A stretch of DNA of 64,000 nucleotides from Sphingobacteriaceae bacterium (GTDB lineage Bacteria; Bacteroidota; Bacteroidia; B-17B0; Aurantibacillaceae), in contig JADJXI010000003.1 of NCBI GenBank assembly GCA_016715905.1, forward strand, positions 682,001 through 746,000, given 5' to 3'. The position numbers were made by a program, and so were the translations under genes. The notes beneath the pieces were generated by a model. It saw nothing but the letters and a program-made list of their open reading frames with translations. It was not told the DNA's origin and did no database searches. Numbering within the stretch: position 1 is the first letter of the stretch; the number at the start of each line of letters is the position of its first letter. Below are positions 51,795-62,500 of this stretch, piece after piece.

Positions 51795-54700
51795 ATGAAA
51801 AAGTTCAAATTAATTTTTAGTCTTCTCATCACAATTTTTCTCACAAAAGGGGAATTGTTTTCGCAGTCCAGTGCAGCGCGTCAAATGCATGCTTTATTAA
51901 CTTATGCTTTTGATATTGATTCATTGAACGGATTTGATGCAATTGCTTGTCAACAAGCCGCCGTTTCAGAAGGATTATATGGCGAAGAATTAAAAGTAAA
52001 AATGGCCAAATCTAAAAGATTTTTTATCAACAATAAATATGGATTACAGAAAGTTTACAATCCCGGAAAATCCTATTTAAATTCATATGTAGCAAGCAAA
52101 ACTCAAGTTGTTCCTGCCTGTACAAATGAGGATTTTGAAGGATCGACGCCAGCGCAAATTACAGCAACTGATCAGATTAATGGATGGACAGTTACCGGCG
52201 ATAATAATTTAAATTATGCCAGCAACTGTAATTTACAAACTTGCTGTCCGAATGCACCTTTCGCCAGCGCACTTATCGACTGTCCTTCAGGTACCGGATT
52301 TGTAGATCCTATTATTGGAGGAGTTTATCCAATTTATTCGGTTTTTGGAACCGGTGCAAATAATGGAAATGGAAATAATCCTCAGGTTCCAATTCCAATG
52401 GCCGGAACTAAAGTTATTCGTATTAATAATCCTGCAGCTGGCGATTATTCGGTAGAGAAGCTTTCTAAAACTTTTGCGGTTACTCCATCTAATGCTTTAT
52501 TCCAGTTTGCATTTGCTTCTGTATTTTATACAAATCACGGATGTTGCGACGGAGCAAATTTTCAAATTAAAGTTTCTGCCAATGGAAATACTTTAACTTG
52601 TCCGAGTTATTCAATTGCTACGCCAAGTAATCAATGTACAACTGTAACTCCAATGCCATTTTTCAATTGTGGTACGGGTACGCCATTTACAGGAAGCGGT
52701 TCTTATATTTTCAATAAGTGGAGTATCAATTCCATGGATTTAACACAATACATTGGTTCAAACATAACTATTGAAATTTTAGTGAGCGATTGTGTGTATG
52801 GTGGTCACTACGGTTATTCATTTTTTGATGCACAATGTTCTCCTATGGTCATAGTCGGGAACGGCAATGGTTTCCCGGCAGGTACACCTAGTATTACCTT
52901 ACCAACATGTGGTGCTGCAGGAGCAACTATTACAGCGCCAAGCGGACTAGGGCCTTACAGTTGGAACTCGGGTCAAATTAGTATTCCTGCTCCTTTAACT
53001 GTTCCTAATAACACAAACATAACTTTAGTAACTAATCAAAGTGGCACATTAATGTTAACGATGAATCCTCCGGGATCATGCGCTCCTATTACTAAAGTAA
53101 TTACCGTTAGTATAACCCCGGCACCAATTGCCTTAGGTTCTGCTACTCAATCGGGATGTACAAATACATTATCGTTAGCTTCATTAACTACTGCAGGTTC
53201 AGCATCAGTTAATCCGGTTATTACATGGAGTCCGGCTCCATTGTCCTTATCAGGAAATTCATTGAACGCAACAGGATTACCAATAGGAATTACTACTATC
53301 ACTGTACTTGATCCTTTAGGTTGTAAAGCAACTGTTACATTAAATATTTTACCTGCCCCTCCTCCGGTAACCTTTACCGTTAATAATTTAACCGGTTCGT
53401 ATTCGATAACTTGTATTAATCCAACAATTAATTTGCAAGCTGTATCTAATTATACATATGGTACATTAAATTATTTCTGGTCGAGTTTATCATTCACGGC
53501 AAATACTGCAACAGTTGGAATTACCGCCGCAAATACAATTACCGTTACGGCTACCGATCCGGCCACCGGTTGTTTTACAACTGAAATTGTAACAGTAAAT
53601 ATTTTTACTACCCAACCTACCAATACGGTAAATCCAAGTTCACAAGCGATTACTTGTAACTCAGGTGCGCCTGTAACATTTAGCGGTACAGTAACAAACC
53701 CAACTGTAAATATTCAACACGATTGGTATAGCCCATTAAACCCTTTACCGGGTGGTGTTCCAATTGCCACTTCAAATAATACAATAAGTATATTAAGTGG
53801 AGCTTTACCTCCTGGGATTTATACTTTGGTGACTACCAATCAAGTGAACGGATGTTCTTCAGCGAAAACCGTAACGATAACTTCTTTATCGGCATGGCCA
53901 ACATTCTCGCTGGCCAGTCCTACCAATTTCTCTGTGGGTTGTTCTCCTTTAAACAGTACTACTTTATCAATTATTAATCCGGTATCTACACAAACACCGC
54001 CGGCAACTTGTAGTTATACGTTTTTAGCACCAACATTTACAGGAGTGGTGACACCAAGTGTAATTTTAGGAAATAACAGTTCAACAGTAACTACTATTCC
54101 CGGAACATGGACAATCATAGTACAAGATAATTCTAATTGGTGTAGAACAACTATTCAAGTTCCTGTTTTACAAAACACAGTTGCACCAAATGTATCTGCA
54201 TCATTATTTACGCCAACACTTACTTGTAGGAATCCTACAGTAATTGCTACGGGAACAACTACAACTGGGAATACGATTATTACATGGAATGTACCTTCAA
54301 CGCCTCCAACCTTATCTACTCCTACAGTAATTATTGGTGATCCGGCAAATGGTCCAAACACAAGTACTACATCATTAACCTATGCCAACTTTACGGTTGT
54401 AGCAACAAACACTTTAAATGCATGTCAATCTACTTCTGTAGTAAGCATTAATCAAAACTTTAAACCGCCGATTTCTAGTCCTACTATTTCTATAGCAACA
54501 CCTACTGCAATTTATTGTAATGCAGGTAGTGCACCAGTAGTACTAACAACAGGTAGTAGTACAACCACTTCGGGTGGTGGCCCAAGTGCTTTCGTGGCAA
54601 ATCCGTATTGGGAAGGTCCGTCTCCTCAAGGTACTGTTAGTGGAGCTTCATCATACAGCTGTTATGTACCGGGTGTATATTCATTAACGATTGAAGATAA

Positions 54701-55598
54701 TTACAATGGATGTACACGTACAGGTACTGTGAATGTATTAGATAGAACTCAACCTCCTGTTATAACCAATGCGTATGCTACTTCAACCTTAGATTGCGGT
54801 GGTGTAAATGTAGCTGCAACATTAAGCTTTGCATTAACCGGTACAAATACAGGAATCAGATATTTAGTAACTGAATACCCTTCGGGAACTGCCTTCACGC
54901 CTACAAATGCAATTCAAATAAATTTAAATCCTTTATTAAGTGGAACTGCATCACAAAGTGTAACTGTAGATAAGTTAGGTGCATATGAGTATGTTGTTTC
55001 AAATACCTTAACCGGTTGTCAAGCTGTTGGATATTTCACAGTTGTTCCTGGTGGATTAACTGCCAATATTGATGCAAGTCCGGAAACAGGTTACGCGCCT
55101 TTAACGGTTTCGTTCTTTAATAATTCAAGCAGCAGCACAAGTAGTTCTAGTATAACATCTGTTTGGAGTTTTGGTAATGGAACATCGCAAACCACTACTA
55201 CTAATATTCAAACATCTGCCATATATAATGCTCCTGGAACATACACTGTAAAAATGATTGCAACAAAAGGATCATGTACAGATACAGTTTATAGAGTAAT
55301 TCGTGTGGATATCCCTTCTAAAATTGAAGTGCCTAACGTATTCACTCCAAATGGAGATGGTAATAATGATGTATTCTTTTTAAAGGTGGCTAACCTTTCA
55401 GAAATTAATGCAGTTATTTTAGATCGTTGGGGAAATAAAGTTTATGAAACCACTTCAAGCACCGGCAATATTGCCTGGGATGGAAAGAATTTCGGAGGTA
55501 AAGAATGTGCTTCTGGTGTTTATTTCTACATCATTAAGGCTACCGGAAAAGACGGAAAAGAATACGAACAAAAAGGAAATATAAGTTTGTTCAGATAA
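51795..55598 (+). CDS. giant type-B T9SS surface protein, copy 3 (jelly-roll-like N-domain)
   Basis: 1267 aa. Signal peptide (FKLIFSLLITIFLTKGELFSQ). The N-domain differs from copies 1 and 2: a helical stretch (about 25-80), then a Cys-rich jelly-roll/lectin-like region (about 110-355) with strands such as FQFAFASVFYTNHGCCDGANF. It then joins Ig-like repeats of the copy 1/2 type, the shared core (about 617-988), a PKD-like domain and CHU_C (VPNVFTPNGDGNND, LDRWGN). Two Cys positions present in the other four cores are missing here. First of the second array. A strong terminator follows. Confidence 0.88.
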   Translation: MKKFKLIFSLLITIFLTKGELFSQSSAARQMHALLTYAFDIDSLNGFDAIACQQAAVSEGLYGEELKVKMAKSKRFFINNKYGLQKVYNPGKSYLNSYVASKTQVVPACTNEDFEGSTPAQITATDQINGWTVTGDNNLNYASNCNLQTCCPNAPFASALIDCPSGTGFVDPIIGGVYPIYSVFGTGANNGNGNNPQVPIPMAGTKVIRINNPAAGDYSVEKLSKTFAVTPSNALFQFAFASVFYTNHGCCDGANFQIKVSANGNTLTCPSYSIATPSNQCTTVTPMPFFNCGTGTPFTGSGSYIFNKWSINSMDLTQYIGSNITIEILVSDCVYGGHYGYSFFDAQCSPMVIVGNGNGFPAGTPSITLPTCGAAGATITAPSGLGPYSWNSGQISIPAPLTVPNNTNITLVTNQSGTLMLTMNPPGSCAPITKVITVSITPAPIALGSATQSGCTNTLSLASLTTAGSASVNPVITWSPAPLSLSGNSLNATGLPIGITTITVLDPLGCKATVTLNILPAPPPVTFTVNNLTGSYSITCINPTINLQAVSNYTYGTLNYFWSSLSFTANTATVGITAANTITVTATDPATGCFTTEIVTVNIFTTQPTNTVNPSSQAITCNSGAPVTFSGTVTNPTVNIQHDWYSPLNPLPGGVPIATSNNTISILSGALPPGIYTLVTTNQVNGCSSAKTVTITSLSAWPTFSLASPTNFSVGCSPLNSTTLSIINPVSTQTPPATCSYTFLAPTFTGVVTPSVILGNNSSTVTTIPGTWTIIVQDNSNWCRTTIQVPVLQNTVAPNVSASLFTPTLTCRNPTVIATGTTTTGNTIITWNVPSTPPTLSTPTVIIGDPANGPNTSTTSLTYANFTVVATNTLNACQSTSVVSINQNFKPPISSPTISIATPTAIYCNAGSAPVVLTTGSSTTTSGGGPSAFVANPYWEGPSPQGTVSGASSYSCYVPGVYSLTIEDNYNGCTRTGTVNVLDRTQPPVITNAYATSTLDCGGVNVAATLSFALTGTNTGIRYLVTEYPSGTAFTPTNAIQINLNPLLSGTASQSVTVDKLGAYEYVVSNTLTGCQAVGYFTVVPGGLTANIDASPETGYAPLTVSFFNNSSSSTSSSSITSVWSFGNGTSQTTTTNIQTSAIYNAPGTYTVKMIATKGSCTDTVYRVIRVDIPSKIEVPNVFTPNGDGNNDVFFLKVANLSEINAVILDRWGNKVYETTSSTGNIAWDGKNFGGKECASGVYFYIIKATGKDGKEYEQKGNISLFR
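53643..54760 (+). repeat. conserved core module, copy 3
   Basis: About 370 codons, from ITCNSGAPVTFSG to VLDRTQPPVI. It lacks the NPC and TCG cysteines found in the other copies (it reads NPYWEG and TVSGAS). The boundaries are approximate. Confidence 0.85.
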
Positions 55599-55613
55599 AG
55601 TTAAAAACACTTT

Positions 55614-55651
55614 AAAAACCCCGCATTTTATTTAACAATGCGGGGTTTTTT
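55614..55651 (+). terminator. strong Rho-independent terminator
   Basis: A perfect 14-bp stem, AAAAACCCCGCATT (55614-55627) and AATGCGGGGTTTTT (55637-55650), ending in a T run. It follows the copy 3 stop by 15 bases, so the next gene needs its own promoter. Confidence 0.92.
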
Positions 55652-55705
55652 ATTGTGTAGATTTTGTTATCTTTAAAGTACTAATTGATTTTAAAATTAT
55701 AGTGT

Positions 55706-56161
55706 ATGAAAAAAATTGGCTTAATAACTCTTATCCTAATCTCATCCATTTTATCTGCTCAGGATAATCTTTATACCAAAATAAAAGAAAGGTTAAAGGC
55801 AGAACACCCAGAAATTAATTTAGAAAATAAGTTAATTGCTGTAAATGTTTGGTCGGCACAGGATAAAACCAGCCGGGATATGAATGCTGAACTCAATAAA
55901 GCATATTCCATCTATGAGTTCGCAAAATTGAAGGGTGGGAGTAGAGGAATGATTGGAGTATTGGTTAGTTTAAATGAAGATTTAAGCTTGAATGATATTA
56001 CTTTGACTAAAGATAAAACAGAGAAAGCAATTTCCGTAGTTTCAAATGGATTAAATGTGTCCGGAATCAAAAATGTAATATTTGACTCCGAAGGAACTGT
56101 TATACAAAAGAATTTGGAAGCCGGATTATTTAAACAGATTAATCAATTAGTAACTAGATAA
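55706..56161 (+). CDS. exported thioredoxin-fold-like protein without active-site cysteines
   Basis: 151 aa. Signal peptide about 1-18 (ending LSA). The strand LIAVNVW at 43-49 followed by SAQDKTSR at 50-57 lines up with the TlpA-type WASWCxPCR motif, but the two Cys positions are Asp53 and Ser56. Later, GVLVSLNED and KNVIFDSEGTVIQKN resemble the central strand and cis-Pro/C-terminal region of TlpA-like proteins. A redox role is therefore not expected; it may be a binding or chaperone-like protein. It sits between copies 3 and 4 of the giant T9SS family. Confidence 0.7.
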   Translation: MKKIGLITLILISSILSAQDNLYTKIKERLKAEHPEINLENKLIAVNVWSAQDKTSRDMNAELNKAYSIYEFAKLKGGSRGMIGVLVSLNEDLSLNDITLTKDKTEKAISVVSNGLNVSGIKNVIFDSEGTVIQKNLEAGLFKQINQLVTR

Positions 56162-56172
56162 AAGAATTAAAA

Positions 56173-59100
56173 ATGAAAAGATTATTATTTATATCGTTGT
56201 TATTGGTAAGTGTGATAGCCAATTCACAAAATGCAGATTGTATCAATTATATTCCATTATGTTCAAATCCGAGTTTTTCTTTCTTTTCTGTTCAGGGAGT
56301 TGGAAATGTGAACGATTTGCCAAATGGTAATAATATCAGTAATCCACAAACGAATCCAAATCCGCCTAACTCCGGTTGTTTGTTAACCGGTGAAAATCGT
56401 CCGCAATGGTTATTGATCACTGTAGGTAATGCCGGTAACCTTGAATTTGTTTTTGGTGCGGGTAACAGTCCTAATCCTCAAGTTGGTTTTTATGATTGGG
56501 CCATGTGGCCTTATTCACCCACGGCTTGCCAGAATATATTAAACAATACATTGCCTCCTATTCGTTGTAATTGGAACGCCACTTCATCCGGCGGAACAGG
56601 GATTGCCGCGCCGGGCAATATTCCTCCTGGTGGTAATTCAGGCAATTATGAAGCTCCGTTGGCGGTTAATGCTTGTCAGCAATTTATTATTTGTATCTCA
56701 AATTATAGTGGGGTAAATACTTTGGTATCTTTTCAATCTTTAGGCACTGCCTCTTTATCTTGTAATCCCAATTGCAATCCCAATTTCGTTATTTGTGCCG
56801 GTGCTAATGTTACAGTAACCGCAATCAATTATTCCAATTTAACTAATCCAACTTTTTCCATGAATCCGGGAGGAATCAGTAATCCTTCCGGTACTTTTGT
56901 TGTTACTCCTTCAGTGACTTCATCCTACACAACTTATGTTACCGGGACTAACCAAGCAAATGCAATTCAAACTACTACAGGCGTAACAAACGTTACGGTA
57001 AATCCATCACCGTTAGTTGCTCCATCATTAACGCAAGCCTCGTGTGGGAATACCGTTAATGCTGTAAATTTAAATTTAAGCTGGAATCCTTCACCAACCC
57101 CAAATTATACAGTTACTTGGAATCCGGTTCCTCCGGGAATATTATCTCCTACACAAACTACAGCTAGTAATTTATTACCGGGAGTAACTACAGTTACCGT
57201 TACTACTGCAAATGGTTGTATAACTACTACTTCCTTTACCATGGGGCCGGTTCCTTCTCCCGCAAACTTTACGATTTCTCCTCCTGGTGGAACTTATTCT
57301 TTAACTTGTACAAATACCGTGATTGCACTAAGTGCTTCACCTAATAATTACACATATACTTGGGTGAGTTTAGGAAATTCATTCACAAGCTCGGCGGTTT
57401 CATTTACGCCGGGAACTCAGGGTACATATACGGTAACTGCTGATAATGGAGTTTTTGGTTGTGCTACAACACAAACCCTAACTATTGCCCAAAATACCGC
57501 TGCGCCGGTTACCTCAGTTAGCCCTGTAAGCCAAGCAATCACTTGTAATTCCGGTGCGCCTGTTACTTTTAGTGGAACGGTATCTAACCCTACAATTAAT
57601 ATCCAACACGATTGGTATAGTCCTTTAAATCCTTTACCTGGCGGAGTACCCCTAGCAACATCAAATAATACAATCAGTATTTTAAGTGGGGCCATCCCTC
57701 CTGGTGTGTATACTTTAGTAACTACAAACCAAGTGAATGGTTGCACCACTCAGAAGACCGTTACCATAACTTCATTATCCGCATGGCCAACTTTCTCATT
57801 AAGTAGTCCTACTAATTTCTCAGTAGGTTGTGCACCTTTAAACAGCACTACTATTTCAATAATTAATCCGGTTAGTACGCAAACGCCACCTGCTACATGT
57901 AGTTATACTTTTTTAGCTCCAACATTTACCGGTGTGGTTACGCCAAGTGTGATTTTAGGAAATAACAGTTCAACAACAACTACATTACCCGGAACATGGA
58001 CTATCATAGTTCAGGATAACTCTAATTTTTGTCGAACCACAATTCAAGTTCCGGTAATTCAAAATACCGTTGCGCCGAACGTATCTGCAAGTATGTATAC
58101 TCAAACGTTAACTTGTAAAAATCCTACCGTTATTGCAACAGGAACAACATCAACTCCTAATACAATAATCACATGGAATGTACCATCAACGCCGCCAACT
58201 TTATCTACTCCTACAGTAGTTATTGGTGATCCAGCGAATGGTCCCAACACAAGTACAACATCATTAACTTATGCAAACTTTACAGTTGTTGCTAATAATA
58301 CTTTAAATGCATGTCAGTCTACATCTGTGGTAAATATTAATCAGAATTTTAAACCACCGGTTTCAAGCCCAACCATTTCGATAGCAACACCAACTGCTAT
58401 ATATTGTAATTCAGACCGAGCTCCGGTTGTTTTAACTACCGGAAGTAGCACTACCACTTCAGGTGGAGGCCCGGGTGCTTTTGTGGCCAACCCATGCTGG
58501 GAAGGTCCTTCACCTCAAACGCCAACCTGCGGACCGTCATCTTATAGTTGTTATGTTCCTGGTGTTTATTCTTTAACTGTTGAAGATGCATATAATGGAT
58601 GCAAACACACCGGAACGGTAAATGTTTTGGATAGAACACAACCGCCCGTATTAGTAAATCCGGTGAGTGGTTCAACCTTAGATTGCGGAGCTAGTCAAGC
58701 AACCATGAGTTTTGCCTTAACCGGAACTAATACAGGCGGGGTTCGTTATTTCGTTACTCGTTTCCCTGTTGGCACATCATTCAGTCCTACAAACGCAATA
58801 ACTATGAATATTAATCCGGATTTAAGTGGAACTGCCTCTTCTACAGTAGCTGTTTCATTAAATGGTGAATATGTGTTTGTGGTGACTAATACTTTAACCG
58901 GATGTAAAGCTACCGGGACAGTTATTGTTACAGGTGGTGGAATCACTGCCGATTTCGAAGCTAATCCATCAACCGGGTATGCTCCATTAGCCGTTAATTT
59001 TGATAATAAATCTACTAGCAGTTTAGGTTCTTCCAGCATTTCATCTGTTTGGAGTTTTGGTAATGGTACAAGTGCTAGCAGTACGACTAATATTAATACA

Positions 59101-59484
59101 AATGCATTGTATGCAGCACCCGGATCTTACACAGTCATGTTGATAGCAACAAAAGGTTTATGTAAAGACACAACTTACAAAACAATTATTGTTGATGCAC
59201 CTTCTAAAATGGAAGTGCCGAATATTTTCACGCCAAATGGAGATGGAAGCAATGATGTGTTTTTCTTGAAGGTTGCGAATATGAACGAAATATCGGCGAT
59301 AATTATTGATCGTTGGGGCGGAAAAGTTTATGAAACAAATAGCAAAACCGGAAATATTGTCTGGGATGGAAAGAATTTCAGTGGAAAGGAATGTGCTAGC
59401 GGCGTTTATATGTACATTATTAAAGGCAAAGGAAAGGATGATAAAGAATACGAATCAAAAGGAAATATCACACTGTTACGATAA
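56173..59484 (+). CDS. giant type-B T9SS surface protein, copy 4
   Basis: 1103 aa. Signal peptide about 1-18 (ending VIANS). The N-domain (about 20-210) starts with a Cys/Pro/Asn-rich stretch (NADCINYIPLCSNPSF) and has no counterpart in the other copies. It is followed by a repeat region shared only with copy 5 (ASCGNTVNAVNLNLSWNP), the common core (about 454-826), a PKD-like domain and CHU_C (VPNIFTPNGDGSND, IDRWGG, with Gly in place of the usual Asn). It begins 11 bases after the thioredoxin-like gene, so they may be one transcript. Confidence 0.87.
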   Translation: MKRLLFISLLLVSVIANSQNADCINYIPLCSNPSFSFFSVQGVGNVNDLPNGNNISNPQTNPNPPNSGCLLTGENRPQWLLITVGNAGNLEFVFGAGNSPNPQVGFYDWAMWPYSPTACQNILNNTLPPIRCNWNATSSGGTGIAAPGNIPPGGNSGNYEAPLAVNACQQFIICISNYSGVNTLVSFQSLGTASLSCNPNCNPNFVICAGANVTVTAINYSNLTNPTFSMNPGGISNPSGTFVVTPSVTSSYTTYVTGTNQANAIQTTTGVTNVTVNPSPLVAPSLTQASCGNTVNAVNLNLSWNPSPTPNYTVTWNPVPPGILSPTQTTASNLLPGVTTVTVTTANGCITTTSFTMGPVPSPANFTISPPGGTYSLTCTNTVIALSASPNNYTYTWVSLGNSFTSSAVSFTPGTQGTYTVTADNGVFGCATTQTLTIAQNTAAPVTSVSPVSQAITCNSGAPVTFSGTVSNPTINIQHDWYSPLNPLPGGVPLATSNNTISILSGAIPPGVYTLVTTNQVNGCTTQKTVTITSLSAWPTFSLSSPTNFSVGCAPLNSTTISIINPVSTQTPPATCSYTFLAPTFTGVVTPSVILGNNSSTTTTLPGTWTIIVQDNSNFCRTTIQVPVIQNTVAPNVSASMYTQTLTCKNPTVIATGTTSTPNTIITWNVPSTPPTLSTPTVVIGDPANGPNTSTTSLTYANFTVVANNTLNACQSTSVVNINQNFKPPVSSPTISIATPTAIYCNSDRAPVVLTTGSSTTTSGGGPGAFVANPCWEGPSPQTPTCGPSSYSCYVPGVYSLTVEDAYNGCKHTGTVNVLDRTQPPVLVNPVSGSTLDCGASQATMSFALTGTNTGGVRYFVTRFPVGTSFSPTNAITMNINPDLSGTASSTVAVSLNGEYVFVVTNTLTGCKATGTVIVTGGGITADFEANPSTGYAPLAVNFDNKSTSSLGSSSISSVWSFGNGTSASSTTNINTNALYAAPGSYTVMLIATKGLCKDTTYKTIIVDAPSKMEVPNIFTPNGDGSNDVFFLKVANMNEISAIIIDRWGGKVYETNSKTGNIVWDGKNFSGKECASGVYMYIIKGKGKDDKEYESKGNITLLR
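57531..58650 (+). repeat. conserved core module, copy 4
   Basis: About 370 codons, from AITCNSGAPVTFSG to VLDRTQPPVL. Long blocks are almost the same as copy 5 at the DNA level, for example from the start to about 57990. The boundaries are approximate. Confidence 0.85.
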
Positions 59485-59513
59485 ATAGACTAATAATTTA
59501 ATTTGAGTAAAAA

Positions 59514-62500
59514 ATGAAAGTAAAAAATAAAACACAGTTTGCCTTATTTGTCCTTTTCATTTTCTTGACGTCTTTTTTGAAAAGTCAAACCTTTCCATGT
59601 GATAATGGTGCAAGATTATATTTTTTTAGAAATTCGGGCTTGCCCAACGGATCACTGTCCTACGTTACTAATTACACGAATACTCCGGTAATTACCGATA
59701 TGTTTCAAATGCCAACATCTTCTCATAATGCTTTGGCAGGAAATCCTGTAGATAATTACCTTTATTATCTGGAAGGAACAAACTTGAGGCGTTTAGATGC
59801 TTTAGGTGGAAATACAGTAGTTTGTGTTCTGCCATTTAGTAGTGCGTATGGATGTTTCAATAATTTAGGCCAGTTTTGTGCAATTTTCAGCGGCAGTTTG
59901 GTAGTGTACGATATAAGCACTTGCACAACTGTAAATTCATTTAGTTTACCTCCGCTTTCCGGATTTGTAGATATAGTTTATAATGTTTTTGATAATCATT
60001 ATTATGTCGGTAATTTAAAAGTTACAACCGGTGGAGTAGTTATTTTAAATAACATGACAAATTTTACTCCGGGTGGATTTACATGGGGCGCAGTAGCTAT
60101 GGGTTCCAATGGTTTAATTTATGGTTTCAATAACACTAGCCCCACAACACTTTCTGCAATAAATGTGATTAGTAATACAACCTTTACAACCGGTACCTTA
60201 AACCCCGGTGTGATAGTTGCAGGAGGTAGTGATGCGGCTTCCTTTATGTGTACATCCGGAATTTCAGCATCTGTTTGTGCGGGTTCTTCAGCAACTTTAA
60301 GTGCAGCAAATCTTTTTGTATTAGCAAATCCACAATATTCAATTCAACCTGGTGGAACGGTACAAGCGAATCCGGTATTTACTGTTACTCCACCATCCAC
60401 AACAAATTATACGATTTATGTTACAGGTACAAACAGCGTGAATGCAGTTGTTACTCAAACTGTGGCGGCTTCGGTTACTGTTAATGCGCAACCGCAAATC
60501 GCTCCAACTTTTACTCAAGCTAGTTGCAGCAATACAGTGAATGCTGTTAATTTAGGATTAACTTTTAATCCACCTGCTCCTGTACCAAATTATTCTGTGA
60601 TTTGGAGTCCTACACCGCCGGGTGTTGGTTCTCCTACTCAATCAACAGCAAGCAATTTGAGTCCCGGTGTTACAAATGTTACAGTAATTACATCGAACGG
60701 TTGTTCCGTTACCACAAGTTTTACAATGGGTAACATACCTTCCCCTGCAGAATTTACGGTTACACCTCCGGGAGGTATTTATTCAATCACCTGTGCAAAT
60801 CCAACCTTATCAATTTTTACGGCTCCTGCAAATTACACGTATACTTGGGTTAGCTTGTCAAATACGTTGAGTGGAACATCCGGAACTTTTTCATCCGGAT
60901 CGACAGGGAATTATACGATAACCGCAAACAATGGCATTGCCGGTTGCAGTACAACACAAACCATTTCCATAGTTCAAAATACAATTGCTCCAACAACCAC
61001 AGTAAATCCAACTTCTCAGGCTATCACTTGCAATTCCGGTGCGCCTGTTACATTTAGTGGAACGGTATCTAACCCTACAATTAATATCCAACACGATTGG
61101 TATAGCCCATTAAATCCTTTGCCTGGCGGAGTACCCATAGCAACATCAAATAATACAATCAGTATTTTAAGTGGGGCTATACCTCCCGGTGTTTATACTT
61201 TAGTAACTACAAATCAAGTTAATGGATGTACCACTCAGAAGACCGTTACCATCACTTCATTATCCGCATGGCCTACATTCTCATTAAGTAGTCCTACTAA
61301 TTTCTCAGTAGGTTGTGTACCTTTAAACAGCACTACTATTTCAATAATTAATCCGGTAAGTACGCAAACGCCACCTGCTACATGTAGTTATACTTTCTTG
61401 GCTCCTACATTTACCGGTGTGGTTACGCCAAGTGTGATTTTAGGAAATAACAGTTCAACAACTACAACATTACCCGGCACTTGGACAATTATAGTGCAGG
61501 ATAATTCAAACTTCTGTAGAACTACCATTCAAGTTCCTGTGTTACAAAACACCGTGGCTCCAAATGTGTCGGCGTCTTTATACACACCAACACTAACATG
61601 TAGAAATCCTACGGTGATTGCTACAGGAACCACCACTACACCAAATACAATAATCACATGGAATGTTCCATCAACGCCGCCAACCTTATCTACTCATACC
61701 GTAGTTATTGGAAATCCGGCAAATGGTCCAAATACAAGCACGACATCTTTAACATATGCTAACTTTACAGTAGTTGCTACTAATACTTTGAATGCTTGTC
61801 AATCAACATCAGTGGTTCAAATAAATCAGAATTTTAAACCGCCAATTTCAAATCCAACTATATCTATTGCAACACCAACTGCTATATACTGTATGGTGAA
61901 TGAAGCTCCCGTTGTATTAACTACTGGTAATAGCACAACAACTTCAGGCGGTGGTCCTAGTGCATTTGTGGCTAATCCTTGTTGGGAAGGACCGTCTCCA
62001 CAAGTGCCCATTTGCGGACCGTCATCTTACAGTTGTTATGTTCCCGGAATTTATACATTAACTATTGAAGATAATTATAATGGATGCACAAAGTCGGGAA
62101 CAGTAAATGTTTTAGATAGAACTCAGCCACCTGTTTTATTGGATCCTTTTGCAACAGCCACTCTAGATTGTGGAACTAATAACGCCTCTTCTTTCTCCAT
62201 CATAGTTACCGGAACCAATACCGGTGGATTAAGATATTTAGTTACTGATTATCCGGCCGGGGTTGCATTTTCGCCAACTAATGCTATTGCCGTTACATTA
62301 AATCCGATTTTAAGCGGAACATCAAATAGTGTAATTACAGTTGACGCAACCGGTTTTTATCGATATGTGGTTTCTAATACCTTAACCGGTTGTCAAGCGG
62401 CGGGTGAAGTAAATGTGGTGAATGGAGTAATTAATGCAGCGTTTGAAGCTGATCCGCAAACTGGATATGCACCGTTAAATGTTATGTTTACGAATAATTC

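Noticed and set aside
21781..62137. Repeated core blocks as a CRISPR array or transposon copies
   Set aside because: Repeats are coding, over 1 kb long, in frame in all five genes and differ at silent positions. There are no short spaced repeats, inverted ends or transposase.
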